From Melaminivora suipulveris (GTDB lineage Bacteria; Pseudomonadota; Gammaproteobacteria; Burkholderiales; Burkholderiaceae_C), in the NCBI RefSeq assembly GCF_003008575.1, contig NZ_CP027667.1:1616501-1680500 (forward strand): DNA of 64,000 bases. The letters are read 5' to 3'. The first letter of the stretch is position 1. Each line of letters opens with the position of its first letter. The notes below the pieces were generated by a model, which saw only the letters and a list, made by a program, of their open reading frames with translations, did not search any database and was not told the DNA's origin. Below are positions 1-8,333 of this stretch, piece by piece. The translations under genes were made by a program, and so were the position numbers.

Positions 1-874
1 AGATGCCCATGGCCAGATCGGCCGCCAGCATGCCCCCGCCCAGCGCGGCCAGCGTGGTCCACAGCGAGATCAGCGGCATGGCCAGCGCCAGCGCCAGCGC
101 GCGCGGCATGACCAGGCGAAAACCCCAGGGAATGCCCATGACGCGCATGGCGTCCAGCTCCTCGGTCACGCGCATGACGCCGATCTGCGCCGTGATGGCC
201 GAGCCCGAGCGACCGGCCACCAGGATGGCGCCCAGCATGGGGCCGAGTTCGCGGATCAGCGAGATGCCCAGGATGTTGACGATGAAGGCCTCGGCGCCGA
301 ACTGGCGCAGCTGCAGGCTCATCAGGTAGGCCAGCACCACGCCGATCAAAAAGCCCACCAGCGCCGTGATGGGCAGCGCCGTGGCGCCCATGCGAAACAG
401 GTGGCCCGAGATGTCGCGCCAGGGCCCGCGCGATGGCCGGCGCGCGAGAAGCAGCACGTCCAGCAGCAACTGGCCGATCAGCTCGACCAGGTGCTTCAAG
501 TGGTCCAGCGCGTGCATCACCCGCGCGCCGAGAGCGTCCAGGGCGCCGGCCAGGGTGGCGCGAGGCCGTGGCGGGCGCTCGCTGGTGTACTGCGCCACGC
601 GCTCGATCATGTCGCGCTGCGCCTGGTCGGCCTCGATCTGGCCGGGCCAGCGCTGGCCCCAGTGGTCCCACAGCAGTTGCGCGCCGATGTGGTCCAGCCG
701 CTGCACGCCCGACAGGTCCCACTCTGGCGCATCGGCCGTTGCGCGCAGCTGGCGCAGCAGACGCCGCGCGGCGCGCCGGTCGGCCAGCGCGGCGGCGATC
801 CAGTCGCCGCGCGCCAGCACGCGCGCGCGGCCGGCATCATCGCGGGTCAGCATGGGCGGAGTCGGCTCGGGCAT
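1..874 (-). CDS. mlaE: MlaE-family lipid ABC transporter permease (3' end cut by window edge)
   Basis: Inner-membrane permease of an Mla-type ABC transporter, a family that moves phospholipids or related lipids between the inner and outer membranes. About 291 codons are present; the C-terminus lies beyond base 1. The first ~110 residues resemble a STAS/MlaB-like domain (DLSGV, then LDHIGAQLLW), a known fusion in this family. The membrane part that follows carries the family signature AGRSGSAITAQIG and then MRVTEELDAMRV. Start taken at ATG 874; an in-frame ATG at 853 is equally possible. Partner genes (ATPase, MlaD, MlaC) would lie to the left, outside the window. Product family is clear; the exact lipid is not. 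Confidence 0.85.
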   Translation of the reverse strand, partial: MPEPTPPMLTRDDAGRARVLARGDWIAAALADRRAARRLLRQLRATADAPEWDLSGVQRLDHIGAQLLWDHWGQRWPGQIEADQAQRDMIERVAQYTSERPPRPRATLAGALDALGARVMHALDHLKHLVELIGQLLLDVLLLARRPSRGPWRDISGHLFRMGATALPITALVGFLIGVVLAYLMSLQLRQFGAEAFIVNILGISLIRELGPMLGAILVAGRSGSAITAQIGVMRVTEELDAMRVMGIPWGFRLVMPRALALALAMPLISLWTTLAALGGGMLAADLAMGI

Positions 875-1070
875 GGGGCGCCAGTTTTGCACAATCGTCC
901 GTGGCACCCGCGGGGCGGTTTGAAAAAACATCCAGTCGGGCTCGCAGCCCTGGTGATTCAAGGGGTGGGCGCTACACAAAGCGTAGCCCGCGGGACTTTC
1001 CCTCTCGACAGCGGCGCGCAGCTTCGGACAATGGCGCGGCTGCCTGTCAGCCAGGCACGAGCGCACACCC

Positions 1071-2741
1071 ATGAGCCAAGACACCACCTTCGACACCATC
1101 ATCATCGGCGCCGGCACCGCCGGCAGCCTGCTGGCCAACCGCCTGAGCGCCGACAAGTCGCGCCGCATCCTGCTGCTGGAGGCCGGCCGCAAGGACGACT
1201 ACCACTGGATCCACGTGCCCGTGGGTTACCTGTACTGCATCGGCAACCCGCGCACCGACTGGCTGTACCAGACCGAACCCGACGCCGGCCTGAACGGCCG
1301 CACCCTGCGCTACCCGCGCGGCAGGGTGCTGGGCGGCTGCAGCAGCATCAACGGCATGATCTACATGCGCGGCCAGGCGCGCAATTACCAGCACTGGGCC
1401 GAGGTGACGGGCGACGACAGCTGGCGCTGGAGCAATGTGCTGCAGGCCTTTCGCCGCCACGAGGACCACTGGCGGCTGGACCGGCCCGAAGGCGCCAGCG
1501 ACGAGTTCAAGCGCCTGCACGGCAGCAAGAGCACCGGCGGCAGCGGCGAGTGGCGTGTGGAAAAGCAGCGCCTGCGCTGGGACATCCTGGACGCTTTCGC
1601 CCAGGCCGCGCAGCAGGCCGGCATCCCGGCCACGGATGACTTCAACGGCGGCGACAACGAGGGCGTGGGCTACTTCGAGGTCAACCAGAAGGCCGGCTGG
1701 CGCTGGAACACGGCCAAGGCCTTTCTGCGCCCGACCTGCTATGGCCGCCCGAACTTCGAGCTGTGGACCAACGCCCAGGCCACCCGGCTGCTGCTGGAGC
1801 GCCAGCCCGATGGCAGCCAGCGCTGCACCGGCGTGCAGGTCTGGACCGGCAGCGAGATGGTCACCGCGCATGCCACGCGCGAGGTCATCCTGAGCGCCGG
1901 CGCCGTCAACTCGCCGCAGCTGCTGCAGCTGTCGGGCATCGGGCCGGGCGCGCTGCTGCAGCGCCATGGCATCCAGGTCGTGCACGAACTGCCCGGCGTG
2001 GGCGCCAATTTGCAGGACCACCTGCAGATCCGTGCCGTCTACAAGGTGCAGGGCGTTGCGACGCTGAACCAGCTGGCCAGCACGCTGCTGGGCAAGGCGC
2101 GCATCGGGCTGGAGTACGCCGTGAGGCGCAGCGGGCCGATGAGCATGGCGCCATCGCAGCTGGGCGCCTTCACGCGCAGCAGCGATCAATACGATCACGC
2201 CAACATCCAGTTCCACGTCCAGCCACTGTCGCTGGAGGCCTTTGGCGATCCGCTGCACGCTTTTCCAGCCTTCACCGCCAGCGTCTGCAACCTGCAACCC
2301 ACCAGCCGCGGCAGCGTGACCATCAAGAGCGCGCGCTTCGAGGACGCGCCGGCCATCGCGCCCAACTACCTGTCGACCGACGAGGACCGCCAGGTCGCGG
2401 CCGACAGCCTGCGCGTGGTGCGCCGCATCGCCGGGCAGCCGGCGCTGGCGCGGTATCACCCCGAGGAATACAAACCCGGCCCGCAATACCAAAGCGACGA
2501 AGACCTGGCGCGCCTGGCCGGCGACATCGCCACGACCATCTTCCATCCCGTGGGCACGACGCGCATGGGCCGGGATGACGATCCCATGGCCGTGCTCGAC
2601 TCGCGGCTGCGCGTGCGCGGCGTGGCCGGCCTGCGCGTGGTGGACGCCGGCGCCATGCCCACCATCACCAGCGGCAACACCAACAGCCCGACGCTGATGA
2701 TGGCCGAGATGGCGGCGCAGTGGATTCGGCGCGGGGACTGA
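1071..2741 (+). CDS. GMC-family FAD-dependent oxidoreductase (choline/alcohol dehydrogenase-like)
   Basis: Flavoprotein of 556 residues of the glucose-methanol-choline oxidoreductase family, which oxidises alcohols with FAD. The dinucleotide-binding motif GAGTAG is at residues 13-18, GMC signature 1 (RGRVLGGCSSINGM) near 83-96, and signature 2 (GAVNSPQLLQLSGIG) near 276-290. The probable catalytic histidine is in HPVGTTRMG (His492), with a partner Asn in GNTNSPT (~538) where many family members have His or Asn. No signal peptide is evident, so cytoplasmic. It stands alone between a divergent mlaE and a long terminator region, so the substrate cannot be inferred. BetA-like choline dehydrogenase is possible, but no bet genes are nearby. 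Confidence 0.88.
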   Translation: MSQDTTFDTIIIGAGTAGSLLANRLSADKSRRILLLEAGRKDDYHWIHVPVGYLYCIGNPRTDWLYQTEPDAGLNGRTLRYPRGRVLGGCSSINGMIYMRGQARNYQHWAEVTGDDSWRWSNVLQAFRRHEDHWRLDRPEGASDEFKRLHGSKSTGGSGEWRVEKQRLRWDILDAFAQAAQQAGIPATDDFNGGDNEGVGYFEVNQKAGWRWNTAKAFLRPTCYGRPNFELWTNAQATRLLLERQPDGSQRCTGVQVWTGSEMVTAHATREVILSAGAVNSPQLLQLSGIGPGALLQRHGIQVVHELPGVGANLQDHLQIRAVYKVQGVATLNQLASTLLGKARIGLEYAVRRSGPMSMAPSQLGAFTRSSDQYDHANIQFHVQPLSLEAFGDPLHAFPAFTASVCNLQPTSRGSVTIKSARFEDAPAIAPNYLSTDEDRQVAADSLRVVRRIAGQPALARYHPEEYKPGPQYQSDEDLARLAGDIATTIFHPVGTTRMGRDDDPMAVLDSRLRVRGVAGLRVVDAGAMPTITSGNTNSPTLMMAEMAAQWIRRGD

Positions 2742-2894
2742 CTGCGCCGACATGCCCCGGCCACGGGGAAATCCCCGATGTCGGTCCAGCCCTACTTGAT
2801 TACATTGCCCCCACTCGACGCGCGCCCCGGCACGCAGCACGAGGGGCCGAGGAGACAACTCGCCACGACACAACAACACCAACGGATATGAAAC

Positions 2895-2920
2895 AGGCGC
2901 CCGCAAGAGGCGCCTTTTTT
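2895..2920 (+). terminator. Intrinsic terminator, first of a tandem pair
   Basis: Perfect 7-bp stem AGGCGCC (2895-2901) with GGCGCCT (2909-2915), a 7-nt loop, then a run of Ts to 2920. It lies about 150 bp after the GMC oxidoreductase stop codon. Confidence 0.85.
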
Positions 2921-2925
2921 CCACC

Positions 2926-2955
2926 AGCACCTGCCCCGCCAGGTGCTTTTTTTTT
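2926..2955 (+). terminator. Intrinsic terminator, second of a tandem pair
   Basis: Perfect 7-bp stem AGCACCT (2926-2932) with AGGTGCT (2941-2947), an 8-nt loop, then nine Ts to 2955. It follows the first terminator by six bases, so read-through of the first would be stopped here. Confidence 0.85.
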
Positions 2956-2962
2956 GCCATTT

Positions 2963-3024
2963 TTTAGCAAAAAACGCCTTCAGTCGGCGTGGATAAAGCG
3001 TCTCCAGCTATCAATTTTGAAGCG
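2963..3024 (-). repeat. Dispersed intergenic repeat, copy A
   Basis: Member of the repeat family seen 11 times in this window. In minus orientation it reads GATAGCT, a GCGCTT-like spacer with TATCCAC, ACGCCGACTGAAGGCGT, then a T run. The last part forms a 5-bp stem (ACGCC/GGCGT) followed by Ts, so it may also terminate leftward transcription. It sits 24 bp before the TSUP permease start. Confidence 0.85.
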
Positions 3025-3047
3025 CATTCGGTGCAACAATCGCCGCC

Positions 3048-3806
3048 ATGGAATGGATCATCGTCTCGCTGGCCTCGCTGCTGGCCGGCTTCGTGGACGC
3101 GATCGTCGGCGGCGGCGGGCTGATCCTGCTGCCAGCCCTGTTTGCCACCTTCCCCGCTGCAGCGCCGGCCACGCTCATGGGCACCAACAAGAGCGCGGCC
3201 ATCTGGGGCACGGGCATCGCCACCTGGCAGTACAGCCGGCGCGTGAGCATGCGCTGGCAGGCCATGCTGCCGGCCACCGCGGCGGGCTTCATAGGCGCCT
3301 TCCTGGGCGCCTGGCTGGTCACGCTGATCGCGGCGGATTTTTTGCGCAAGCTGCTGCCGCTGGTGTTGGTCGCGCTGCTGGTCTACACGCTGGTGAAGAA
3401 AGACCTGGGCCGCACGCATGCGCCGCGCCTGGCCGCGCGCGCTGAAGTGTGGGCGGCCAGCGCCATCGGCCTGTCCATCGGTTTTTACGACGGCTTCTTC
3501 GGCCCCGGCACGGGCAGCTTCTTCGTTTTCCTGTTCGTGCGCGTGCTGGGCTACGATTTTCTGCACGCCTCGGCCTCGGCCAAGCTGCTGAACCTGGCGA
3601 CCAACGTCTCGGCGCTGATCCTGTTCGCCGCCAAGGGCCATGTGTGGTGGCATTTCGCGCTGCCGCTGGCGCTGGCCAACGTGATCGGCAGCCTCCTGGG
3701 CGCCCACCTGGCGCTCAAGCACGGCGCGGGCTTCGTGCGCGGCATCTTCATCGTCGTGGTCGGCGCGCTGATCGTGAAGACCGGGTGGGATGCTTTCCTG
3801 CGTTGA
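3048..3806 (+). CDS. TSUP (TauE/SafE/YfcA) family membrane permease
   Basis: Integral membrane protein of 252 residues of the TSUP family, whose members export or import small anions, often sulfur-containing organic acids. The sequence is almost entirely hydrophobic segments (about eight), with the family's two half-repeats: LAGFVDAIVGGGGLILLP in the first half and GFYDGFFGPGTGSFFVFLFV in the second. The N-terminal VDAIVGGGG motif is typical of the YfcA subgroup. Single gene, separated from its neighbours by the repeat upstream and a 90-bp gap before arginase. Substrate unknown. Confidence 0.85.
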   Translation: MEWIIVSLASLLAGFVDAIVGGGGLILLPALFATFPAAAPATLMGTNKSAAIWGTGIATWQYSRRVSMRWQAMLPATAAGFIGAFLGAWLVTLIAADFLRKLLPLVLVALLVYTLVKKDLGRTHAPRLAARAEVWAASAIGLSIGFYDGFFGPGTGSFFVFLFVRVLGYDFLHASASAKLLNLATNVSALILFAAKGHVWWHFALPLALANVIGSLLGAHLALKHGAGFVRGIFIVVVGALIVKTGWDAFLR

Positions 3807-3896
3807 GCGTTGCGCGTTGAGCGGGGAAGCAAAACGCACAACGCTCCACGCACAACCTTCCACAAAGCCTGCGTCCCCAAAACTAGGAGCCCCCCG

Positions 3897-4808
3897 ATGA
3901 CCACCGTGACCCTGATCGGCGCACCCACCGACGTCGGCGCCAGCGTGCTGGGCGCCAGCATGGGGCCGGACGCCCTGCGCATCGCCGGCATCAACCGCGC
4001 GCTGCGCGCCCTGGGTCTGGAGGTACTGGACGCCGGCAATCTGCACGGCCCTGGCAACCCGCAGGCGCTGCCGCAGCAAGGCTTTCGGCACCTCGATGAA
4101 GTCGTGCAGTGGAACCAGGCGGTGTTCGATGCCACGCGTGCCGCGCTGGCGCAGGGGCAGTTGCCTTTGATGATGGGCGGCGACCACTGCCTGGCCATTG
4201 GCTCCATCAGCGCCGTGGCCGCGCACTGCCGCACCGCAGCGCGACGCCTGAAGGTGCTGTGGTTCGACGCGCACGCCGACGCCAACACGCCCGAGACTTC
4301 GCCGTCCGGCAACATCCATGGCATGCCGGTGGCCTGCCTGCTGGGGCGGGGGCCGCGTTCGCTGGCGCAACTGGCCGGGGCCACGGCGCTGGCCGCCGGC
4401 GAGATCGCGCTGATCGGTGTGCGCAGCGTCGATCCTGTCGAGAAGCGCTTCGTCGCCGAGCACGGCATCGAGGTGTACGACATGCGCACCATCGACGAGT
4501 TGGGCATGCGCGCGGTGATGCAGGCGGCGCTGGCCGGCGTGGATGAGGGCACGCACCTGCACGTGAGCTTCGACATGGACGCCATGGACCCATCCGTCGC
4601 CCCCGGCGTGGGCACCGACGTGCGCGGCGGCCTGACCTACCGCGAGACGCAGCTGTGCATGGAGATGCTGGCCGACTGCGGCTGCCTGGCCTCGGCCGAT
4701 CTGGTCGAGCTGAACCCCGCCCTGGACGTGCGCAACCAGACGGCCGAGCTCGCCGTCGACCTGCTGGAGAGCCTGTTCGGCAAGTCCACGCTGATGCGGC
4801 GACGCTGA
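3897..4808 (+). CDS. rocF: Arginase
   Basis: Binuclear manganese hydrolase of 303 residues that splits L-arginine into ornithine and urea in the cytoplasm. All metal-ligand motifs are present: GGDHCLAIGS (His97), DAHAD (Asp124, His126, Asp128) and SFDMDAMDP (Asp226, Asp228). Start chosen at ATG 3897 behind AGGAGC; a longer in-frame reading back to 3810 has no family similarity. The polar amino acid ABC transporter that begins 183 bp downstream suggests a shared role in arginine uptake and use. Agmatinase or another ureohydrolase is the main alternative, but the motif set and length fit arginase best. Confidence 0.88.
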   Translation: MTTVTLIGAPTDVGASVLGASMGPDALRIAGINRALRALGLEVLDAGNLHGPGNPQALPQQGFRHLDEVVQWNQAVFDATRAALAQGQLPLMMGGDHCLAIGSISAVAAHCRTAARRLKVLWFDAHADANTPETSPSGNIHGMPVACLLGRGPRSLAQLAGATALAAGEIALIGVRSVDPVEKRFVAEHGIEVYDMRTIDELGMRAVMQAALAGVDEGTHLHVSFDMDAMDPSVAPGVGTDVRGGLTYRETQLCMEMLADCGCLASADLVELNPALDVRNQTAELAVDLLESLFGKSTLMRRR

Positions 4809-4863
4809 TCACTGGCCCCATTTCACGGGTTTGCGCCCATGCACGCGGCCAAAGGCGCGTCCC

Positions 4864-4869
4864 TATAAT
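4864..4869 (+). promoter_or_regulatory. Consensus -10 box upstream of the amino acid ABC transporter
   Basis: Perfect TATAAT hexamer about 125 bp before the binding-protein gene. A good -35 at normal spacing is not visible (TTGCGC at 4831-4836 is too far). Transcription would start near 4876 and run into the hairpin at 4928-4962. Confidence 0.55.
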
Positions 4870-4927
4870 GCCCCACCCCGCGGCGCCAGCCCTCTTTCAG
4901 CCGGGCCCTCGGCGCGAGGCTCAACGT

Positions 4928-4962
4928 GTCCGGCTTGTGATTGCGCAACGCCGGACTTTTTT
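4928..4962 (+). terminator. Leader hairpin with T run (terminator or attenuator)
   Basis: Stem GTCCGGC-TTG (4928-4937) pairs with CAA-(C)-GCCGGAC (4946-4956), followed by TTTTTT. It lies between the TATAAT box and the start codon at 4992, so it would end most transcripts after about 85 nt unless bypassed. This is the layout of an attenuator or of a short independent RNA. Confidence 0.65.
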
Positions 4963-4991
4963 GTGTACCTGAAACACCCCGCAGGAACCCC

Positions 4992-5756
4992 ATGAAGATG
5001 CTCAAGACCCTGGCCGCCGCCGCGCTGGCGCTGTGCGCCGCAGCCACCGTGCAGGCTCGCCCGCTGGCTGAGATCCAGAAAAGCGGCACCATCATCCTGG
5101 CCTCGGAAGGCCAGTACGCGCCTTTCAACTTCTTCAAGGGCAAGCAGCTCACGGGCTACGAGATCGACGTCGCCGAGGCCGTGGCCAAGAAGATGGGCCT
5201 GAAATATGAGTGGAAGACGGTGGGCTTTGATGCGCTGCTGACCGGCCTGCAGCAGGACCGCTGGGACCTGGTGATCGCCTCACACGGCATCACCGAAGAG
5301 CGCGCCAAGGCGGCCACCTTCACCGACCCGCATTACTGCTCGGGCGGCCAGATCGTCTCCATGAAGCCCGAGATCGCCAAGGCCGCCGACCTGGCCGGCA
5401 AGACCGTGGCGGTGCAGACCGGCACCTCCTACCTGCAACACGTCAAGGAAGTGCCCGGCGTCAAGGACGTGAAAAACTTCCCCACCGACGAGGCCGCGCG
5501 CAGCGCCCTGTCGTCCAAGCGCGTGGACGCCTGGGTGACCGACCGTTTCGTCGCCAAGGAGATGCTGGCCAAGGCGCCCAAGGCCGGTTTCAAGACCGGC
5601 GACATGCTGTTCATCGAGAAGGTGGCCGCTGCCGTGGCCAAGGGCAACCAGCCGCTGGCCGACGCCTGGAACAAGGCCTTCAAGGAGCTGGTCGCCGACG
5701 GCACGGTGGGCAAGATTTCGCAGAAATACTTCCAGGAAGACGTGACCTGCAAGTGA
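4992..5756 (+). CDS. Polar amino acid ABC transporter, periplasmic binding protein
   Basis: Extracytoplasmic solute-binding protein of 254 residues (SBP_bac_3 family), the receptor for a polar amino acid importer. A Sec signal peptide spans residues 1-20 (MKML, a hydrophobic alanine-rich core, then cleavage after VQA). The mature part has the family features: LAEIQKSGTIILASEGQYAPFN near the start, GYEIDVAEAVAKKMG, and the GFDALLTGLQQDRWDLVI hinge segment. Start chosen at ATG 4992; in-frame upstream sequence overlaps the leader hairpin. It is followed by the permease and ATPase genes. With arginase upstream, a basic amino acid substrate is a reasonable inference, not shown. Confidence 0.88.
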   Translation: MKMLKTLAAAALALCAAATVQARPLAEIQKSGTIILASEGQYAPFNFFKGKQLTGYEIDVAEAVAKKMGLKYEWKTVGFDALLTGLQQDRWDLVIASHGITEERAKAATFTDPHYCSGGQIVSMKPEIAKAADLAGKTVAVQTGTSYLQHVKEVPGVKDVKNFPTDEAARSALSSKRVDAWVTDRFVAKEMLAKAPKAGFKTGDMLFIEKVAAAVAKGNQPLADAWNKAFKELVADGTVGKISQKYFQEDVTCK

Positions 5757-5779
5757 TCGCCTGGCTCTGATGTTCGTCA

Positions 5780-5821
5780 GCCTGCGCGGGGCGTGAGCCC
5801 GGCGCAGGCATTTTGCTTTTT
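5780..5821 (+). terminator. Intercistronic stem-loop between binding protein and permease genes
   Basis: Outer stem GCCTGCGC (5780-5787) pairs with GCGCAGGC (5802-5809), and inner GGGC/GCCC (5789-5792, 5797-5800) closes a GTGA tetraloop. The tail is ATTTTGCTTTTT. Such a structure after a binding-protein gene usually stabilises its mRNA end and lowers expression of the downstream membrane genes. It ends 5 bp before the permease start codon. Confidence 0.7.
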
Positions 5822-5826
5822 CGTAC

Positions 5827-6605
5827 ATGCTCGTCGCTCTTTGGCCCTCCAGCTGGAGCCGTCCCCAGCGCAGCAACGCGACGCTGGTGGCGGCGCTGGT
5901 GCTGATGGCGCTGGTCCTGTCGCTGCTGGGCTGGCTGCTGTCGTTCTTTCCCGAGCCCATAGGCTCCAACGCCGCGCTGTTCGCCGAAGGGGCGCTGACC
6001 ACGCTGGAATTGACGGTGGTCGCAGGACTGGCGGGACTGGTGCTGGGCACCGCGGCGGCGCTGGCGCGCACTTCGCGCATGGCCTGGCTGCGCGCCATCG
6101 CCAGCTTCTACATCTGGGCCATCCGCGGCACGCCGCTGCTGGTGCAGATCCTGTTCGTGTACTTCGCCCTGCCGGTGCTGGTGCCGGGGCTGAACCTGCC
6201 CGATTTCGCCGCCGCCGCGGTGGCGCTGGGCCTGAACGTCGGCGCCTACAACGCCGAGGCCATCCGCGCGGGCCTGCTGGCCGTGCCGCGCGGGCAGACC
6301 GAGGCCGCGCGCGCGCTCGGCCTGCCGCGCTCGCGCGTGTTCCTGGACGTGGTGTTTCCGCAGGCCTTCAAGATCGCCCTGCCGCCCTTGGTCAGCAACT
6401 TCGTCGCGCTGCTCAAGGATTCGTCGCTCGCCTACGTCATCGGCGTGGTCGAGCTGACCAACGTCGGCAACCGCATCCAGTCGGCCACCTTCCAGCCGGT
6501 GGCGACGCTGACCACCGTGGCCATCACCTACCTGATTCTGACCACGCTGGTCACCCAGGTCACGCATGCCATCGAGCACCGCTTCGACGTCGAGGGGAGA
6601 GTGAA

Positions 6606-6609
<4 letters not shown>
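5827..6609 (+). CDS. Polar amino acid ABC transporter permease (HisM/HisQ type)
   Basis: Membrane subunit of 260 residues, BPD_transp_1 type. About five to six membrane segments are visible, starting with [17 protein letters not shown] near residue 25. The EAA loop that contacts the ATPase is present as [21 protein letters not shown] (residues ~160-179), and the family motif RGTPLLVQ lies near residue 101. No Shine-Dalgarno is visible before ATG 5827, because the upstream stem-loop ends just before it; translation may depend on the preceding gene. The stop overlaps the ATPase start (ATGA at 6606-6609). Only one permease gene is seen, so it probably works as a homodimer. Confidence 0.88.
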
Positions 6610-7343
<734 letters not shown>

Positions 7344-7405
7344 TTTTGCTATGTAAGCAATAGCAAACTATCATTGATTCACGCCGACTGAAGGCGTTTT
7401 TTCCT
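7344..7405 (+). repeat. Dispersed intergenic repeat, copy B
   Basis: Plus-oriented copy. The GATAGCT palindrome is degenerate here, but CACGCCGACTGAAGGCGTTTTTT is intact and forms ACGCC/GGCGT plus a T run. It may act as the terminator of the ABC transporter operon. Confidence 0.8.
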
Positions 7406-7415
7406 TAAAACCCCC

Positions 7416-8309
7416 ATGCGCGCTGAACGCCAGGGCCTGCTGGCCCTTCTGCTCGTGGTCGCCGTCTGGGGCACCACTTTCCCGGCCATGAAGCTGCTGT
7501 CGGCGCAGCTCGACGCCCTGCAGATCATCGGGGCGCGTTTTGCCATTGCCCTGCTGGTGCTGGCTCCGATGTGGCGCGGCCTCACCGCGCCCGAGGGCCG
7601 CTGGGGCCTGCTGCTCGGGGCGCTGCTGTTCATCGCCTTCTGGCTTCAGATCGAAGGCCTGGCGCGCACCAGCAGCAACCGCAACGCCTTTGTCACCGGG
7701 CTGAACGTGCTGGTGGTGCCGCTGCTGGCCATGGCCGTGCTGGGCCGGCGCTACGGCCTGGCCCTGTGGGTCGCGTGCGCCATGGCGCTGGCCGGCATGG
7801 CGCTGATGTTCCACGAGGACGAACCCTGGAACGCGGGCGATACGCTGACCCTGGCCAGCACGCTGTTCTACGCCATCTACATCCTGGCGCTGGAAGAATG
7901 CGCGCGCCGCACGGCCGCCGCGCCGCTGCGCGCCACGCGGCTGGCGGCCATGCAGGCGCTGGTCATGTGCGGGGCTTCCGGCGCCCTGCTGCTGCTGCGT
8001 CACGGTGGCATTGCCGGCACCTGGCAGGCCGTGGCCGCCCTGCCCGGCCCGGCGCTGGCGGCGCTGGTCTACCTGGGCGTGATCGCCAGCGTGCTGGTGG
8101 TGACCCTGCAGGCCTGGGGCCAGCAGCGCGTGGACGCCATGCGCAGCGCCATCGTCTTCGGGCTGGAGCCGGTGTTTGCCGCCGCCACGGCGTGGGTGCT
8201 GATCAAAGAGACGCTGGGGCCCAGCGGCCTGGCCGGCGCGGCGCTGATCGTGGCGGCGCTGATCGTGAGCCAGGCGCAGCCGGCGCGCACGGCGGTGGCT
8301 GCGGCCTGA
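7416..8309 (+). CDS. EamA/DMT-superfamily transporter
   Basis: Membrane protein of 297 residues with about ten hydrophobic segments in two EamA repeats, the drug/metabolite transporter (RhaT/YdcZ-like) fold; members export amino acids, metabolites or drugs. The N-terminal motif VVAVWGTTFPAMK and the second-half RVDAMRSAIVFGLEPVFAA are characteristic of EamA domains. Single gene just behind repeat B and convergent with mrdA, with only 24 bp between the stop codons and no obvious terminator. Substrate cannot be predicted. Confidence 0.85.
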   Translation: MRAERQGLLALLLVVAVWGTTFPAMKLLSAQLDALQIIGARFAIALLVLAPMWRGLTAPEGRWGLLLGALLFIAFWLQIEGLARTSSNRNAFVTGLNVLVVPLLAMAVLGRRYGLALWVACAMALAGMALMFHEDEPWNAGDTLTLASTLFYAIYILALEECARRTAAAPLRATRLAAMQALVMCGASGALLLLRHGGIAGTWQAVAALPGPALAALVYLGVIASVLVVTLQAWGQQRVDAMRSAIVFGLEPVFAAATAWVLIKETLGPSGLAGAALIVAALIVSQAQPARTAVAAA

Positions 8310-8333
8310 CGCCCGCTTGGTGGCGGCAGCCGA

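Larger units (their letters stand above)
2742..3047 (+). other. 306-bp gene-free interval with tandem terminators and a dispersed repeat
   Basis: No convincing coding region. It holds two consecutive intrinsic terminators (2895-2920 and 2926-2955), then one copy of the dispersed repeat (2963-3024). The stretch 2807-2894 just before the terminators is unstructured and CAA-rich (caacaacacc at 2870-2879), so a short transcript ending at the first hairpin is possible. A weak -10-like TACATT at 2801-2806 is the only promoter-like signal I see. Confidence 0.5.

Noticed and set aside
967..989. GCTAC/GTAGC hairpin upstream of the GMC gene
   Set aside because: Short stem, no T run and no promoter context; significance unclear.
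1047..2960. 637-codon minus-strand open frame opposite the GMC oxidoreductase
   Set aside because: High-GC antisense shadow with no recognisable domain; the plus-strand gene has complete GMC signatures.
3807..3896. Short repeats (GCGTTGAGCG, GCACAACGCTCC) before arginase
   Set aside because: Degenerate and only ~90 bp; no convincing dyad or operator.
2964..4562. 532-codon minus-strand frame opposite TSUP and arginase
   Set aside because: Antisense shadow, starts in repeat A and crosses two real genes.
4864..4962. Known riboswitch in the ABC transporter leader
   Set aside because: No conserved core of a known class was recognised; kept only as a candidate attenuator.
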